Positions 1 to 12,407 of a stretch of DNA of 64,000 nt are shown here, one piece after another. The position numbers and the translations under genes are program-made. Each line of letters begins with the position of its first letter. The first letter of the stretch is position 1. A model generated the notes under the pieces. That model saw only the letters and a list, made by a program, of their open reading frames with translations. It was not told the origin of the DNA and did not search any database. Where the stretch lies: assembly GCA_022836615.1 (NCBI GenBank), contig MU405240.1, positions 124,001 to 188,000 of the forward strand, given 5' to 3'. This DNA comes from Annulohypoxylon bovei var. microspora (taxonomy: Eukaryota > Ascomycota > Sordariomycetes > Xylariales > Hypoxylaceae).

Positions 1-352
1 GTACTTCGGCGATCCTCGTAGAATTCATTCCGGTCGCTCGATCAGGCATCGGAGAGAACATGTGGCTGCGGATATGTAGGATGGCCTGGGAGGTATCGCG
101 TAAGTTTAGATCGATTGCCAAAGCTTTAACAAGCCCATAATCGTCGAGCTTGTCGTCAAAGAAGTCATCTTCGTCATCTTCATTCCCTATATATGACTTT
201 CCACGCTGGATTCCTGGTTTTTGACGGGAGAGAGAAGAGGCCCAGGAGGAGGATGAAGAAGGAGAAGGAGAAGGCGAATATGGTTTTGCGCCAGACTTCT
301 TGGAGGTTTTCTTAACCCGGCTGGAGCCTCCTAAAATCTTCCGTAGACTCAT
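1..352 (-). CDS. STK19-domain protein, N-terminal part (cut by window edge)
   Basis: Reading the minus strand from an ATG at 352-350 gives an open frame of 117 codons that runs off the left edge. It starts MSLRKILGGSSRVKK, followed by a Lys/Ser/Pro-rich tail, an acidic patch (GNEDDEDDFFDDKLDD) and then a folded-looking segment, DYGLVKALAIDLNLRDTSQA, ending in GMNSTRIAEV. That last part matches my memory of the start of the fungal family named after human serine/threonine kinase 19 (STK19), which in spite of the name is now regarded as a winged-helix DNA-binding protein linked to transcription-coupled repair. The assignment is recall-based; only about the first third of the protein is visible. 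It is divergent from the phosphatase gene at 926, with which it shares an upstream region of about 570 bp. Confidence 0.7.
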   Translation of the reverse strand, partial: MSLRKILGGSSRVKKTSKKSGAKPYSPSPSPSSSSSWASSLSRQKPGIQRGKSYIGNEDDEDDFFDDKLDDYGLVKALAIDLNLRDTSQAILHIRSHMFSPMPDRATGMNSTRIAEV

Positions 353-925
353 TTCTATTAGGAGATAACATCAGATACTCTGGAATGTATGAAATAAGTT
401 GGCGGCTGGAAGTAGGCAACCGTTCCAAGGTTAGTTAAGCTTTTCAATGTTGTCTGACTCTTAAAAACAAGGCTCTATTATGTACCTAGGTAGGTAGGTA
501 TGTATGTAATTAATGACTGTATGCTGGAATGGATGTATGTACATGCGTGTATGGTGTATGAGTGACGTTAGTGGGGTGTGGCGCACACCGGTTTGGGTGA
601 TACTACCCATATTTTTTATCCACATTGAGGCGCACTAACCAAATTCGGCTTTCTATGAATAACTGAATGTGACACTTTGTAGCTTCAAAAGTCTGCCCAG
701 GTGTTCTCTTGTACTATGCTCTGTCTTTATGAAGGACAATCTCTAGATCCTAAATTGCAATCTGTTTGGATTCTGCAAACTACAAACCGGATGTTAGCTT
801 TGATTAATTCATATTCGACAGAATTAAAAGAATGCATCAACCCAGAGAGCACGGCAAGATAATACTGGCCTGCTTCACAATTCGCACATTCGCCTAAAGA
901 GAAACACCACGATATTCTATTCAAG
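353..925. other. Divergent intergenic region
   Basis: No supportable gene. It lies between two divergent starts and should hold both promoters. At 484-506 there is a TACCTAGGTAGGTAGGTATG-type run, one of many in the window. A 71-codon minus-strand frame at 727-942 overlaps the next gene's start and looks like chance. Confidence 0.5.
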
Positions 926-1689
926 ATGGCACCGCTCGTCATTCTAATACGCCACGCCGAAGCTTTACACAGTATGTATCCAACCCCGGTTCTATCAGGA
1001 TAACGTCTAATTGATTATAGATATCACCAATAAGTTATATCAAGACCCATACTAAATCACACAAGCTAACACAATGAGCACATGACTGGTCACTGCCTGA
1101 TCCGAGTCTGTCTGATAGGGGTATAAACCATAGCAGAAAGCTCCAGGAGGCACTTGAGCGAGGGTTTTCTTACTCGCCAGACGAGTGCCTTATAGTAGTG
1201 AGCCCTCTGAGAAGAACGCTACAGACCGTCAAGTATGGTCTCCGATGGCTTCGAAACCGTGGTGTTCGTGTCGAAGTTCGTGCGGAGTGGCAAGTATGTA
1301 TAACGCATCACTAGAAGATATCCACTCAAGAAAGCGTTGACCATATTTAGGAAACCACGGATAATCCTTGTGATATTGGAGACGACCCTCTCATGATTCA
1401 GGCCGAATGGCCAGACATCGATTTCTCGACACTGGACCCCATCTATCCCCAGAAGACTGGCCTGTATGAGAATTCAGAGGACGCTTTTCGGAGAAGGGGG
1501 GCAGTCGCCAAGGATTGGCTCTCTAATCGCCCTGAGAAGTGTATCATTGTTGTCACGCACTCAGGTTTCTTGAAAAGGCTTGTTAAAGGGCCAAAATATC
1601 AGAATCTTGAGTTCCGATCATATGAGCTCGTCGAGAACTCGGACGGTCTTGATCTGGAGGAGATACGTAGGGTTACCATCGACGAGTAA
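926..1689 (+). CDS. Histidine phosphatase (phosphoglycerate mutase-like) family protein
   Basis: Three exons, 926-971, 1079-1293 and 1351-1689, give a 199-residue protein with frame preserved at both joins. The N-terminus MAPLVILIRHAEALH carries the RHG-type signature with catalytic His10 (RHA in this copy). SPLRRTLQTVKYGL supplies the second conserved Arg, and VVTHSGFLKRL holds the second catalytic His at about 157. Such small branch members in fungi are hydrolases acting on phosphorylated metabolites and are usually annotated as phosphoglycerate mutase family; the substrate cannot be told. One uncertainty: bases 1021-1034 could encode N-I-T-N, residues often seen after this motif in relatives, so intron 1 may be two introns with a small exon between them. 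The single-intron model (972-1078) uses only canonical GT-AG sites and stays in frame. Confidence 0.8.
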
Positions 1690-3522
1690 ATACATAAGTA
1701 CCAACTTCAATGGAACTGCTAAATTCGTGGTGGATACCGAAGACAAAGCAAAGATAGGAATTTAAAATACAATGAAATTTTCTGTCAAGCGTGAACAGGT
1801 ATCATATGCATCCATGTATCTTTGCCAGCGAAATTATTGCATCAAGCCGTATGTGGACACTTGGGGATAGGGATGATACAGTGGTATCCCGATCTATCCC
1901 GGTGCTATAGAAGCGACATGAGACAACATGATGCTGGAGGCACTTGGTCATAGACTATGAATGGCAGTTGAACAGGCACAATGCAACCTAAATACCTGTC
2001 CTAGATATCGGAAGTGCGGTATCCCATGACACGTGTCGTTCTCTAGAAGAATCGATGGATATGTAAAAATTTGCAATGTCGCCGAGATTTACCATGGGAA
2101 CTCAAAGTTTTGCAGATATTGGGTTCCCTCAAACGAACGGCATGTTATAATCTCGCACTAGACTCGGCCTTGAAGACGGTGAGAGGGGTCGTCTTTGGGC
2201 AATCGAAAACGATTAGGAATCAGATGTGCTGTTGAATGTAAAGATTAAGAAGAGGAGGAGAAAATCAACTTTATCCCGCGCAAAAAAAAAAACCTAGGTG
2301 TACCGTCCTGTTACGTCCAAGCGCTCTTATGTAAGCATACATTAGCGCAAGAGCGGAGGAGACCCCTATGGAGTTTAAGAGTTTTCATTGGCCAATATAT
2401 CCAGGGTTCTTGCTGCATTCATATGCGTATGTTTATACGTACATATGTATGTCTTCCTTCGTCACTGCTAATTTTCGACAGTTTATTTCTTAGCTCGAAC
2501 ACTTATAGACCATTTGACATGAAGTGGGTATTGCTAACCTTCCTGGTTTCCAAACTTCCCCATGGCACAATCTAGATCACAAGGGCATCAATTATATAAT
2601 AAGAATTCAAATATTCATCTAATAACCAGTCAGCAATGTGGCAATGAAAATGTCCATTTATAGAATAGTTCCAACACGGAATTCACGGCTTCTCATCTTA
2701 CTCATTGTATTAGATTCTGACGTCACTCGATCCTCGAAGGGTCGACTAAAAGATCACCGAATCGTCCTATTGACTTAGAATAGCACCTTGATAGCCAGTA
2801 GGACTTGGCAGACGGTTGGGTGCAGGAGACACGAGAACGGGAAATCGGCAGAGAGCCCTGGAGGTCTTTGTCTTCATCACGGCCGTACGTCTTAACACCT
2901 CCACTAGACGACCCGGATGATAAACTTGCAGGTCGACTCCATCTGCAGATGACCTTAGCAAACACTCGGATATTGATCTTTCGACGGGCAAGTGGATGGG
3001 GATTTAGGCAAGTGTGTGGATCTAACCGATCTAACCATTGTCGTGTGGTCTTTATTGTGGCGCTTGGGGAAGGTCTACGATGTCTCAGTTGCTCGACTCT
3101 CCGCGATTAACCACCTACACGTGCGAGATCCGGCGCTGTGATTCGTCGCCTATCATCAGCCTTCAGCCTCGTGGACGCTAATCCACTTGAGCGTGAGGGA
3201 GTAGCTTAAGAAGCTCGTAAGCCACCTCGTTGATTATCCACTTGGCACCGAGCCCTTGGCTAAAAAAGCCCTTTGGCATTTACAGCAGGTTTTATTGGTC
3301 CCTGGACGGACAGCTAGCCCTGTTTGACGTCCGCTGTCGATCATTTCGTTCAATTTTCGAATCTACGATTGCCAATGACGGAATTGTCACACCGTTGAAC
3401 ACGACAACTTTACTTTTTTCCTCCTGCATATGTCCATAAGCTGATACTTATCCCCTGGCTATGCGACTTGTTTCCTCCTTTCATCAGGCATAGCTCTCTG
3501 AGAGCATCGTAAACGGTGAAAT
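1690..3522. other. Long intergenic region
   Basis: I see no gene here. Several 60-100 codon frames overlap on both strands around 2723-3110 without any recognisable motif or splice pattern. A run of A's lies at 2282-2292. The distal part should contain the promoter of the endopolyphosphatase gene. Confidence 0.45.
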
Positions 3523-5665
3523 ATGGCTCCTAAGAAATCAACCTGGTTATGGGCTGTTCCCAGCCTGTTGGCGACTTTCGTCATAGGTGCGCCAACTACC
3601 GGAGGTCAATACGTCCTGCAGGCACAGGCAGGAAAAGATGGTAGCCCAGTCGCGTCGCAGCGCAAGTTGCACGGCAGATTCCTCCATATAACAGGTACTG
3701 TACAATGCGATTCGTAACATTCCCACCACACCTCCAACTATTTAACCCTTATTTTAATACTAACATCTCGTACCTTGCGTAGATCTACATCCCGACGAAT
3801 TTTATAAAGTCCACACATCTACGGAGGAGAACATTGCATGCCATCGAGGTCATGGCTCAGCTGGCACTTATGGCGCAGAAACTTCTGATTGCGATTCTCC
3901 TCTCACACTAGTAGATGCGACTCTCGATTGGATTACCGCCAATCTGAAGGACTCAATTGACTTTGTCGTTTGGACTGGCGACTCTGCCCGCCACGACAGC
4001 GATGAGAAGAACCCCCGCCATAATAAAGATATTCTGGCTATGAACCGCAGAATTGCAGATTCATTTGTCAAGACATTTTCCGACGACAATGGATTGGTAG
4101 TCCCTGTCGTCCCAACATTCGGTAACAATGATATATATCCGCACAATGTATTAATGCCAGGTCCGAACGACGTTCTAAAGACTTATACCGATGTTTGGAA
4201 GGCCTTCATTCCGGAAGATCAACGACATTCTTTTGACTATGGAGGCTGGTTTTATGTTGAGGTTATCCCCAACAAGCTCGCCGTCTTCAGTCTCAATACC
4301 TTGTACTTCTTCGATCGCAATGCGGGGGTTGACGATTGCGCACACCCAACCGAGCCCGGATATCAACATTTTGAATGGTTGCGAGTTCAATTACAATTTC
4401 TACGGGAGCGCGGTATGAAGGCTATCCTTATGGGACATGTTCCTCCCGCCAGGACTTCCGGTAAGCAATTATGGGATGAGACGTGCTGGCAGAAATACAC
4501 CCTCTGGCTGCAGCAGTATCGCGATGTTGTCATTAGCTCTCTATATGGTCACATGAACATTGACCACTTTCTTCTCCAAGACACAAGGGAGATTGACTTT
4601 TCCTATCTCGAAGCTCAGTCTAATCAACGAGCAAACATTCGTGAGTCGATGGAGGATGAGATTTCAATTGAGTCTAGCAAAGATTACCTCATGGAGTTAC
4701 GACAGGACTGGGCCAAATTGCCAGACCCCGTTCAAAGCCAGGACTTTGAACAGTCCAAGAAAAAGAAGAAGAGCAACAAGAAGAAGAAGCTCGGGGGACC
4801 ATGGGCTGAGCGATACCAACTGGCCCTCATCAGTCCTAGTGTTGTACCGAATTACCTCCCGACTCTTAGGGTCTTCGAGTACAACATCACCGGCCTCGAA
4901 GATACTCCGACATGGGTAGACACTGTCCGCAAGTCCGGTATGGAAGGCGCTTCTGCGCCCGACTTTGAAATGCATTCGCTAGAGTTGCGCAGTGAGCCCG
5001 ACGTGGAGGTAGAGAAGAAAAAGAAAAAGAAGAAGGGGAAGCACGGCAAAGACCCCAACACTCCTCAACTGCAAATCCCAGAGGCACCAGCCAAGGGAAG
5101 TCTACCAGGCCCCGCATACTACCCTCAACCTTTAACACTCAAAGGGTACATCCAGTACTATGCCAACCTGACCGTAATCAATAACGATATTGCCACGGAC
5201 GTTGAAGACGACAAGCTATCGTCCAATAAGTGGGACGCGGGAAAGCATAAGGACAAGAAGCCGAAGCACGCTAAGCCCCAACCTAAGGAGTTTAAATACG
5301 AGGTCGAATATACTACTTTCGATGACAAGATCTACAAGTTGAAAGACTTGACCGTTAGGAGTTTACTACGGCTCGCCCATAGAATCGGGCAGACTTCCGC
5401 TAAGTCTACTTCACTCAGCGAGGATTTCGAGCGCGATGACGATGAATATGAAGACGACAATGATTTTGATATTGCCGATGACGAGGTAGAAGATGCGGAA
5501 TCCGCAGATGATGACGAAGAATCAGACAACGACCTCGAAGTCGAGAAGAAGAAAAAGAAGAAAAAGGGGGGCCACAAGATGAGGAACACGAAGATATGGC
5601 TCCATTTCCTGAAGCACGCCTTCGTCAGCACTAAAAGCGTGGACGAGCTGAAAGATCTCAAATAA
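3523..5665 (+). CDS. PPN1: Vacuolar endopolyphosphatase
   Basis: Two exons, 3523-3694 and 3783-5665, give 684 residues. The N-terminus has a hydrophobic signal-anchor (WLWAVPSLLATFVIGAP), as expected for a type II vacuolar membrane protein. The calcineurin-like metallophosphoesterase signature is complete: D58-L-H60, GDSARH (Asp124, His128), GNND (Asn172, Asp174), MGHVPP (His276) and YGHMNID (His314). Members of this family cut long inorganic polyphosphate chains inside the vacuole and also act in phosphate balance. Unusual composition: lysine tracts near residues 388-399, 475-486 and 650-658, and a dense Asp/Glu tract with serines near 605-650. These disrupt the C-terminal half but do not touch the catalytic motifs. 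The ATG chosen is the first one giving the signal anchor, and the intron joins T57 to D58 in the first metal motif. Confidence 0.92.
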
Positions 5666-6169
5666 TAGGGTTAGATTTTCAGTCATTGGTAGTAGAGGGG
5701 GTAATATTTATCCAACTCTAGGGAGTTTTGTTCTTTCTGTCGTTTTCGGGTTCGCATGGCATGAAAGCGGCGCATAGGGTTATGATAACGTTAGTTGATA
5801 CTGGCGTATTTGAATGATGGGAAGCGGGCACGGCATTGGCGGATTGATATATGGATGCTTCATACGCACTGCATTGCATTGCATTCATTACACGGCATTT
5901 ATGCATCTAGATCCTAAATTTTGGACGGTGTTGGGGCGACGAGCATGGGGAGCTGTTTATATTTACCTACAGACATATATATATCTTTGGAGTGACAACT
6001 AGATACGAGGCAGCATCGTTTAGCAAAGACACGCATTGCACATAAAGTGTGGATTTGAATCTGGATTTTAACGTGAAAAAGCATCATCATTGTCATTGTC
6101 ATTGTCATCGTTTTCAGCATCTATCGTAGCAAACAGGCACTCCTCTTAGACAGGTAGATTGCCTATCGC
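5666..6169. other. Convergent 3' region
   Basis: Sits between two converging genes and should hold both terminators. It contains a CATTGT/CATTGTCATTGTCATCG microsatellite at about 6085-6112. Nothing else is recognised. Confidence 0.5.
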
Positions 6170-8210
6170 CTAGTCAGAGTCGCTCTCCGATGACGAGGGA
6201 AACCCATTCCACTCCTCCTCCGTATCGTCAAGTACCCCCTCGCCATTAGGCGCGTCCTCGTCTTCATCGTCGTCCGGCTCTTCGACCTCAAACGTGCCGC
6301 TGATATCCCACCTGTCACCGGGGGCTTTTTGGCTAATGTACTTGACGAACTTAAGTGCGCCGCTATCGCGCAACACCAGGGATAGGGTGTTCCAGGACGC
6401 AGCCTCGAAGAACAGGATGTTGTCGTCGTCACCGCCCGACTTGTACACGGCCGCGTCCTCGTTGGCGTCGTCGTCGCCCGCCATGTACACCTCGTGACCG
6501 CCGACTTCGACTTGCTCTTCCTCGGGTTCTTTCTTGCCGTTCTTCTTTGAGGCCTTGCCTTTGCCCTTTCCTTTGCCGTTGGACTTGGCCTCCTCCTCTT
6601 CGGCCACGGCGTCTTCGTCCTCATCGTCGTTGACGGCACCGCCCCACCCGCTCGTCGGCGTAATGCCGAGGCTTAGTTCCAGACGGGGCTTGCCCTCGTG
6701 TCCCGTCGCTAGCGTATAGTCCTTGCCCCGCCGGAAGCGGCGTGCGATGAAGTCATGGCTCTCTACAACGCTGCGAGTGGCTATTTGTAACCAGCGACGG
6801 AACTGCGGACTCGGAAGAAATTCCTCCAGGAGCTCTTTGATGGGCGAGGAGTCTTCCTTCGAAGCCCCGTTCTTCTTAGAGCCGTCTGCTTGGAGATACA
6901 CGTAACGGTGCTTATGAGGCGGCTTCGCGACTCGCCAGGGACCTTTCTCGATCTTGGCGCTGTCTTCTGGCAGAGGAGTGCTTTCTTGGGCAGTGACATA
7001 ATCCCGTAGCTTCTTGGCGAATTTCTTGCCTAAAAGGCTGGGAAGTGTGATGGTAGAGAACTCGTCAAATTGCTCTGCGACCTGCTCGAGGGTGTCGGGA
7101 GTGAGGTAGGTCGGGGCCATGTACTTGAGTAGAAATTCTAGATCGGCCTCGTCGAACTCTTCTTGTGAGCTCGATTGTGGCTGCTCGACCTTCTCCGGCT
7201 TTGCTTGAGGCAAGTCATATTGTTCCGGATTTCCTTGTAATTGCATCAAGCCGCTGTTCTTGGCCAACTTCTCCTCTGCACCCTCGACATATCCGTCCTC
7301 TCCGACCTGGGGGATGTGGAACCATCCGCTGATGGCCATACGGACTCTGCCTCCTTCCTTTTCTAGCTGCTTTTTGCTTTCGGAATGGTACACCTCCTCA
7401 ACGTCATGAAAACTCTCGCCGGGCTGAACGGCGAAGAAACTGAGCTGGTTCCAAGCGGGTGGTATTATCTTGGAAATATCCGGCGCGGGTGTTCTGGCGA
7501 CTTGTCCATCCTTGCCCTTGATTGTACGTACGGGGAACAACCTCAGTGCGCCACCCCATTCAGCTTTCCAAGGGATGTCGGGGTCGGTTAGGTAAAGGAT
7601 ATAGCTGACTTTGCGGCTACCGATGACGTCGTCGTGGCATAGGAGATAGCACCCCGGAGTATACACGTTAATAGCCATGTCTGTCTTCCTACCACTCAGG
7701 GGGCCGCATCCAGTAATATGAGCGACATAGTCTCGGAACGCCTGTGAGTACATCGCATCTCTCAAAGCAAGTAAAGATGGTAGCTTCGCTAGAGCCTCGT
7801 CGTCCAAGCCATCGAGATTCGCAAGGTCGCCGGATTGGTGTATCTTGTAGATGTCAGTCTCCTTGGGCGTAAAGGATACATTGTCCTTGATCTCCTCGCG
7901 GACGGTTCGTAGTAGGGTGTCGTTGATTAACTCGTGGATGACGCTATGCTTGTAGGGTGTGGATTTGGCATAGCCTTTTGTATATTTGTCCAGGACATCT
8001 TTGTCGAAGAGTCCTTTCCTGAACCTCTTCTTGGCATCCTCATCACCCAATGCTGTGGCGGCAGTCAATCTTTCTGTGGTGAAAATTTGTAGCAGAATCG
8101 TACGATGGGCGATCGCGATCTGTTAAGTAGATGGTAGACGGCTTACAAGTCTTGGACTTTTTCTTGAGAGGTTTGTGGCTTGAAGCTTGTGAATGAGCTT
8201 TGCGCTTCAT
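6170..8210 (-). CDS. Tpa1/Ofd1-type prolyl 3,4-dihydroxylase (2-oxoglutarate/Fe(II) oxygenase)
   Basis: The long frame 8073-6170 encodes about 630 residues. Numbering from the TTG codon at 8068, the double-stranded beta-helix domain shows the iron ligands His145 and Asp147 in YLLCHDDVIG, His221 in SFHDVEEVYH, and the 2-oxoglutarate-binding Arg in GGRVRMAISGWFHIP (241/243). A second, degenerate oxygenase-like C-terminal domain follows, as in yeast Tpa1 and fission yeast Ofd1, which hydroxylate a proline of ribosomal protein uS12 and regulate translation termination and hypoxia responses. An insert in the C-domain is polyacidic then Lys/Gly-rich (about 485-520). The 5' end is unsettled: an ATG at 8210 starts MKRKAHSQASSHKPLKKKSK, a good first exon, but the obvious GTAAGC donor joined to the nearest CACAG acceptor creates a stop at the junction. 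A weaker donor/acceptor pair (AA|GTCC with AAAG|ATTG) keeps the frame. Confidence 0.88.
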
Positions 8211-10936
8211 ACTGGGCTAACAATTGGATAATTGGATATGTGGTGATAGACTGAAGTTGTTAATTGTAAGTTTGAGAAGTTTAGGAAAGTTAGGAACATT
8301 AAGTTAGGGAAGCTGTGGTAAATACATATCGTACAAGTACAAAAATCGTAGCTTCTTATTTTATCGACTGACAATCGTTCTAGTCTCGCACTTTTTAATG
8401 AGGGAAAGCAGCGGCAGAAAAAAAGAAAAATGGTCCACGCTAACCCGCACTTTCCAAAGCTTCAATTATTATAGCAGCCCTAGGAAGCTGGTATGATCTT
8501 CACCGCCCGACCCACCAACTTTAATCGTCAAAGTGGGTTTGATTGATTATGCCCCTCTTTATCCTCTCCATCCTCTCCCGTCCTCCTATTCGTAAACTTC
8601 CTACCTAGTACTATTCTCCTGCTTGCCTCTTTACCGCTATGGCTGCTACATTTCCTCAATCTTCAGCTCCAATGAACCAACAAATCCAACGCCAAAGTGG
8701 CAGATATGACCTGACTGCATGATGGTTGAAGCGCCCATCCATCCCGACTGGTAGGATTCCCGTTCTCCAATTTCACTGGATGTGAGCGAATACATTCAAA
8801 AGTCATGTATAGCCTAGTATATATAGATCATGCACTATGCATAATCGACAATATCACTCCCTTCGATGGCCTCTATAGTGGAACTGCATTGGCGGTTAAC
8901 CCATAAAGTCCGGCAATTGATCTAATCGGAGTAATAAATTAGCGTTATAACGACCTGATCTCTCACCGGATGACATATTCATGTGGAACGGGCTTACACT
9001 AGGTGCACCACGGCCGGCGGTTCTACTACTTGATATTTAGTACTATTGGGGCGCCATCTAAAAGCCTATCTATATGGAATTCACCAATAATAGTTGAATG
9101 TGCCTTTTCCCCTTTAGAGATGGCCCCTGAGACTATGAAGGCACTTTGCTTTATGAAACGATGCTATAGTCACCTGAACGTCAGCCTTTATAATCGTGTG
9201 AGCGATTGCTATACTTTTGTTTGTTCACATTGTTATTCCATTACACGGCGTCATTGTGTCGTCAGTCACCCCCTTTCTTCTCCTTGCTGTAACTCTGAGA
9301 TATCTTCCCGTCCTTCCCGAGACTTGTCATTATACTTAACGAAACTCGTTTTATGGTACTTTTGGGGATCTCTAATAGGTTTGGTTCCGATTGTCGTCTT
9401 CCTCCCTCGTGAAACTGCCGGGCAATGGTATACATCGTCTTGTTGTAAGTTCCCTTCACTGCTCTTGAGTATCCCGATCCTCGGAGTTGGTTCGCGTGAT
9501 ACACGAAGCATACCGTATCTACTCGGAATTATCACAAATTTCCCCCAATGTCGAAGACAAGATACTTTGTCATATCATGTCTGGGAGGGTATATGCTACG
9601 TTAGTAATTAGGATCGTATGTCCGGCAAGCCGGTCTTAGAACGACTCGATATATGCTCAGGACAGACTTCTAGTAAAATCAGACCCAGTGGACCTTCTTT
9701 TACTCCTAGAGAAGTAGCTAGCTTCTTTAGACTAGATCAATGGCCGATTTGAGCAAGATGCGAAATTTATGAAGGTATACCGAAAGTTCCTCGAGGGTTG
9801 AATACTTTGAACACATTAGCCCCTGATATCTACACACCTATATACCTACACTTGAAATACTTGCCTTACATAACTGAATATTTCACCATCTTTGCTTCTC
9901 CTTTTTATATATTCGCGCCCTTTATCGTTAGTCCATAATATCCAGCATCAGAGGATGCCCCCGACGTAACACTAAAGTTTGTCACAAATGCCTTGGGGGC
10001 GTACCGTTTGAGCCCTCAATTAAACGTATAAAAAGAGAATATTCTACAATGATAATTGTGTTTATTCTTAGGTGAGCGTGAAGTCATTATGAACCTACGC
10101 CTGAACCCCTTTTCCTACCACTTAGGCTACCCGACTATTTTTGTAATGTCTAGTATTAGTTGACCTAGGCAATGTTCCTGCATTGGTCTCCCCCTTACTT
10201 CACCGTCTCCTATCATATTTCGCCCTTAGGAGAGCGGCTATTAGTGAGGCGCTAATCTATATACTTTACCGCCAGGCTAGAAGTATGCCTACAATATACA
10301 GCTATATGATATTATAACCTTAGGTTTCCTTGGACGCATTAAAGATATGGGATTGGCATTGTGTGATATGTAGCATCAATTCGTGATGTAGCTTGGAGTA
10401 AAGATGGTCAGGGATGAGGAGATCGCAGGTGAAAAGCTGCTCGACTAATTTCATCGAGTTCTATTCTCTCCAGGCACATACCTAGTAATTATGTAGCTTT
10501 AAAACTTACCTAGATTATTCATATCATCTCGAAAGACCTAGGCACAAGATAGTTGTGAATATCCTCGAAGCACCCAAGTTAGAAATTCGCGAGGATCTAA
10601 AGTCTCGAGGTGTATACCTAGGTATTATAGCCATACTTGGCACCCACTATTGTATTGGAAAACTTGAAGAATACGTAGGAAAATGGAGAACCTAGATTCA
10701 TTCGGAATAGGAATGTGCTTCTGCAGCATACCCCCGCACCAGCGTCATTAGTTAGGCTCTAAACTCGGTAACACTTAGATTCTAGGTTATTGGTTCAAAT
10801 AAAGTCATTATACCTAGTTGGCTATTCCGTTTCCTTGCTATTGAAAGGGCTGAATATCTAGGTATACACTACCTACACAAAAGAAACAGTTTCGAGAATT
10901 GATCACGGCCATCATTGAAAGAAAAAAAAGGAAGCA
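8211..10936. other. Gene-poor intergenic region
   Basis: About 2.7 kb, AT-rich, without a gene I can support. A short frame at 8639-8722 (MAATFPQSSAPMNQQIQRQS...) is preceded by pyrimidine-rich sequence and has protein-like composition, but it stops after 27 codons and I could not extend it by splicing; it could be the remnant of a gene start. A 202-codon frame at 9003-9611 has no recognisable motif and is rejected. TACCTAGGTA-type motifs occur near 10,617 and 10,860. Confidence 0.4.
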
Positions 10937-12407
10937 ATGGCTGACTTCGACGTCGAAGCTGCTAGGTCCAAGTTCCCGGCCTTCAAGGAAGATCAAGTAT
11001 TCCTGGATAACGCAGGTGGAAGCCAAATTCTAGGTACCGTTGTCGAAGCGTGAGTAAGAAAAGATCGTCGAATCTATAGATAAGGTAGCTTTAGTTACTC
11101 TAACTGGCATAACATAGTATATCTGGTTATCTGATCAAGAGCAATGTTCAGTTTGGAGGGGGCTATAAGACTAGCAAGGCATCTAGCTCCCTATACGATG
11201 ACGGAGTGACTGCCGGAGCTAAGTTCCTCAACGCCCAGAAAGATGAAATAGGCAAGTCTATAAAATTCGTATAAATATCGCTCTCGGGATAAAGGGAGTA
11301 GGTAAGTAGTTTGCTAACCCTTTCCAGCGTACGGCTCTTCTGCCACCCAGCTCCTCCGCAACCTATCATTCACCTTCCAGTTCCAAGAGGGCGACGAGAT
11401 CGTGGTATCCTCGATCGACCACGAAGCGAATATCGCCCCGTGGAAAGACCTGGCGAAGCGGCTGAAGCTCGTTATCAAGTGGTGGGCTCCGCAGAAGGAC
11501 TCGACCAACCCGAAACTACTACCCGAAGATCTCAAGAGGCTATTGTCCCCTAAGACGCGGCTCGTGACATGCACTCACGCTAGCAACATCCTGGGGACGA
11601 TTCACGACGTCAAAGCCATCGCTGAAGTCGTCCACGCTATTCCCAACGCTCTTCTGTGCGTTGACGGTGTATCGTACGCACCCCACAGGCCCGTCGACGT
11701 CAAGGAGCTCGGGGTGGACTTCTACGTCTTATCATGGTACAAGATATTCGGTCCGCATGTCGCCATGCTCTACGGGAGCCGCGGTGCCCAAGAGCAGATG
11801 CACACGCTCGGTCACTTCTTCAACCCGCATGTGACGCTTGAACAGAAGATTACCCTCGGTACGTATAGACATAGCTTCCTTTTGGAATCCGGCATTGCTT
11901 AGAAGTGGCGTTAACATACAACTAGGAAGCTGCTGCTACGAGCTAGTCCAATCTATCCCAGCAGTCATAGACTACCTCGGGCCCCCTCAAGCCGGATCGT
12001 GGGGCGCCCTGCACTCACAAGAGACCCTACTACAAATCACTCTACTCTCGTACCTCACCTCGAAACCCGACATCACCATATACGGCGAGAGGAGCGCGGA
12101 CGAGAAGCTGCGGCTCCCCACGGTCAGCTTCAAGGTAGACGGCTGGGACTCGGCGGAACTCGTCCAGACGCTCGAGCGGACCACGAACTTCGGTTTCCGA
12201 TGGGGCGCCTTCTACTCGAACTGGCTGGTGAACGATTACTTCCAGCTAGATGCTAGCGGGGTCGTGAGGGTTAGCATGGCCCATTATAACACCGGTAAGT
12301 GCTGTTTCCCCCTATTTTTAGACTTCGTCGTCTGATGATATCGTGTAGTGGAGGAGATAGAGGGGTTGATCAAAGCAATCGACAATGTGATATCGAAGAA
12401 GTCTTGA
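10937..12407 (+). CDS. Class V aminotransferase / cysteine desulfurase-like protein
   Basis: Five exons, 10937-11049, 11118-11251, 11328-11858, 11926-12294 and 12349-12407, sum to 402 codons (401 residues). It has the class V PLP fold: N-terminal FLDNAGGSQ, a substrate/cofactor loop YGSSATQLLRNLSF, SSIDHEANIAPW with the ring-stacking His, CVDGVSYAPHRP with Asp195 that pairs with the pyridine nitrogen, and LSWYKIFGPHVAMLYG with the Schiff-base Lys221. Such proteins are often annotated as cysteine desulfurase-like; no active-site Cys loop is obvious, so desulfurase activity is not shown and an aminotransferase or epimerase role is equally possible. Intron 2 (11252-11327) starts with GC in an AG|GCAAGT context, since no GT donor gives the phase needed at the downstream acceptor. 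The gene converges on the epimerase gene. Confidence 0.85.

Noticed and set aside
2723..3110. Overlapping 74-101 codon frames on both strands
   Set aside because: Mutually exclusive frames with no motif; they look like random open frames upstream of the endopolyphosphatase gene.
8639..8722. 27-codon frame starting MAATFPQSSAPMNQQIQ
   Set aside because: Protein-like composition and a good leader, but it stops at once and no GT-AG model extends it convincingly; mentioned only as a possible remnant.
9003..9611. 202-codon open frame on the plus strand
   Set aside because: No recognisable motif, unusual composition, overlapping frames on the other strand, and no supporting splice or family signal; probably chance in AT-rich DNA.
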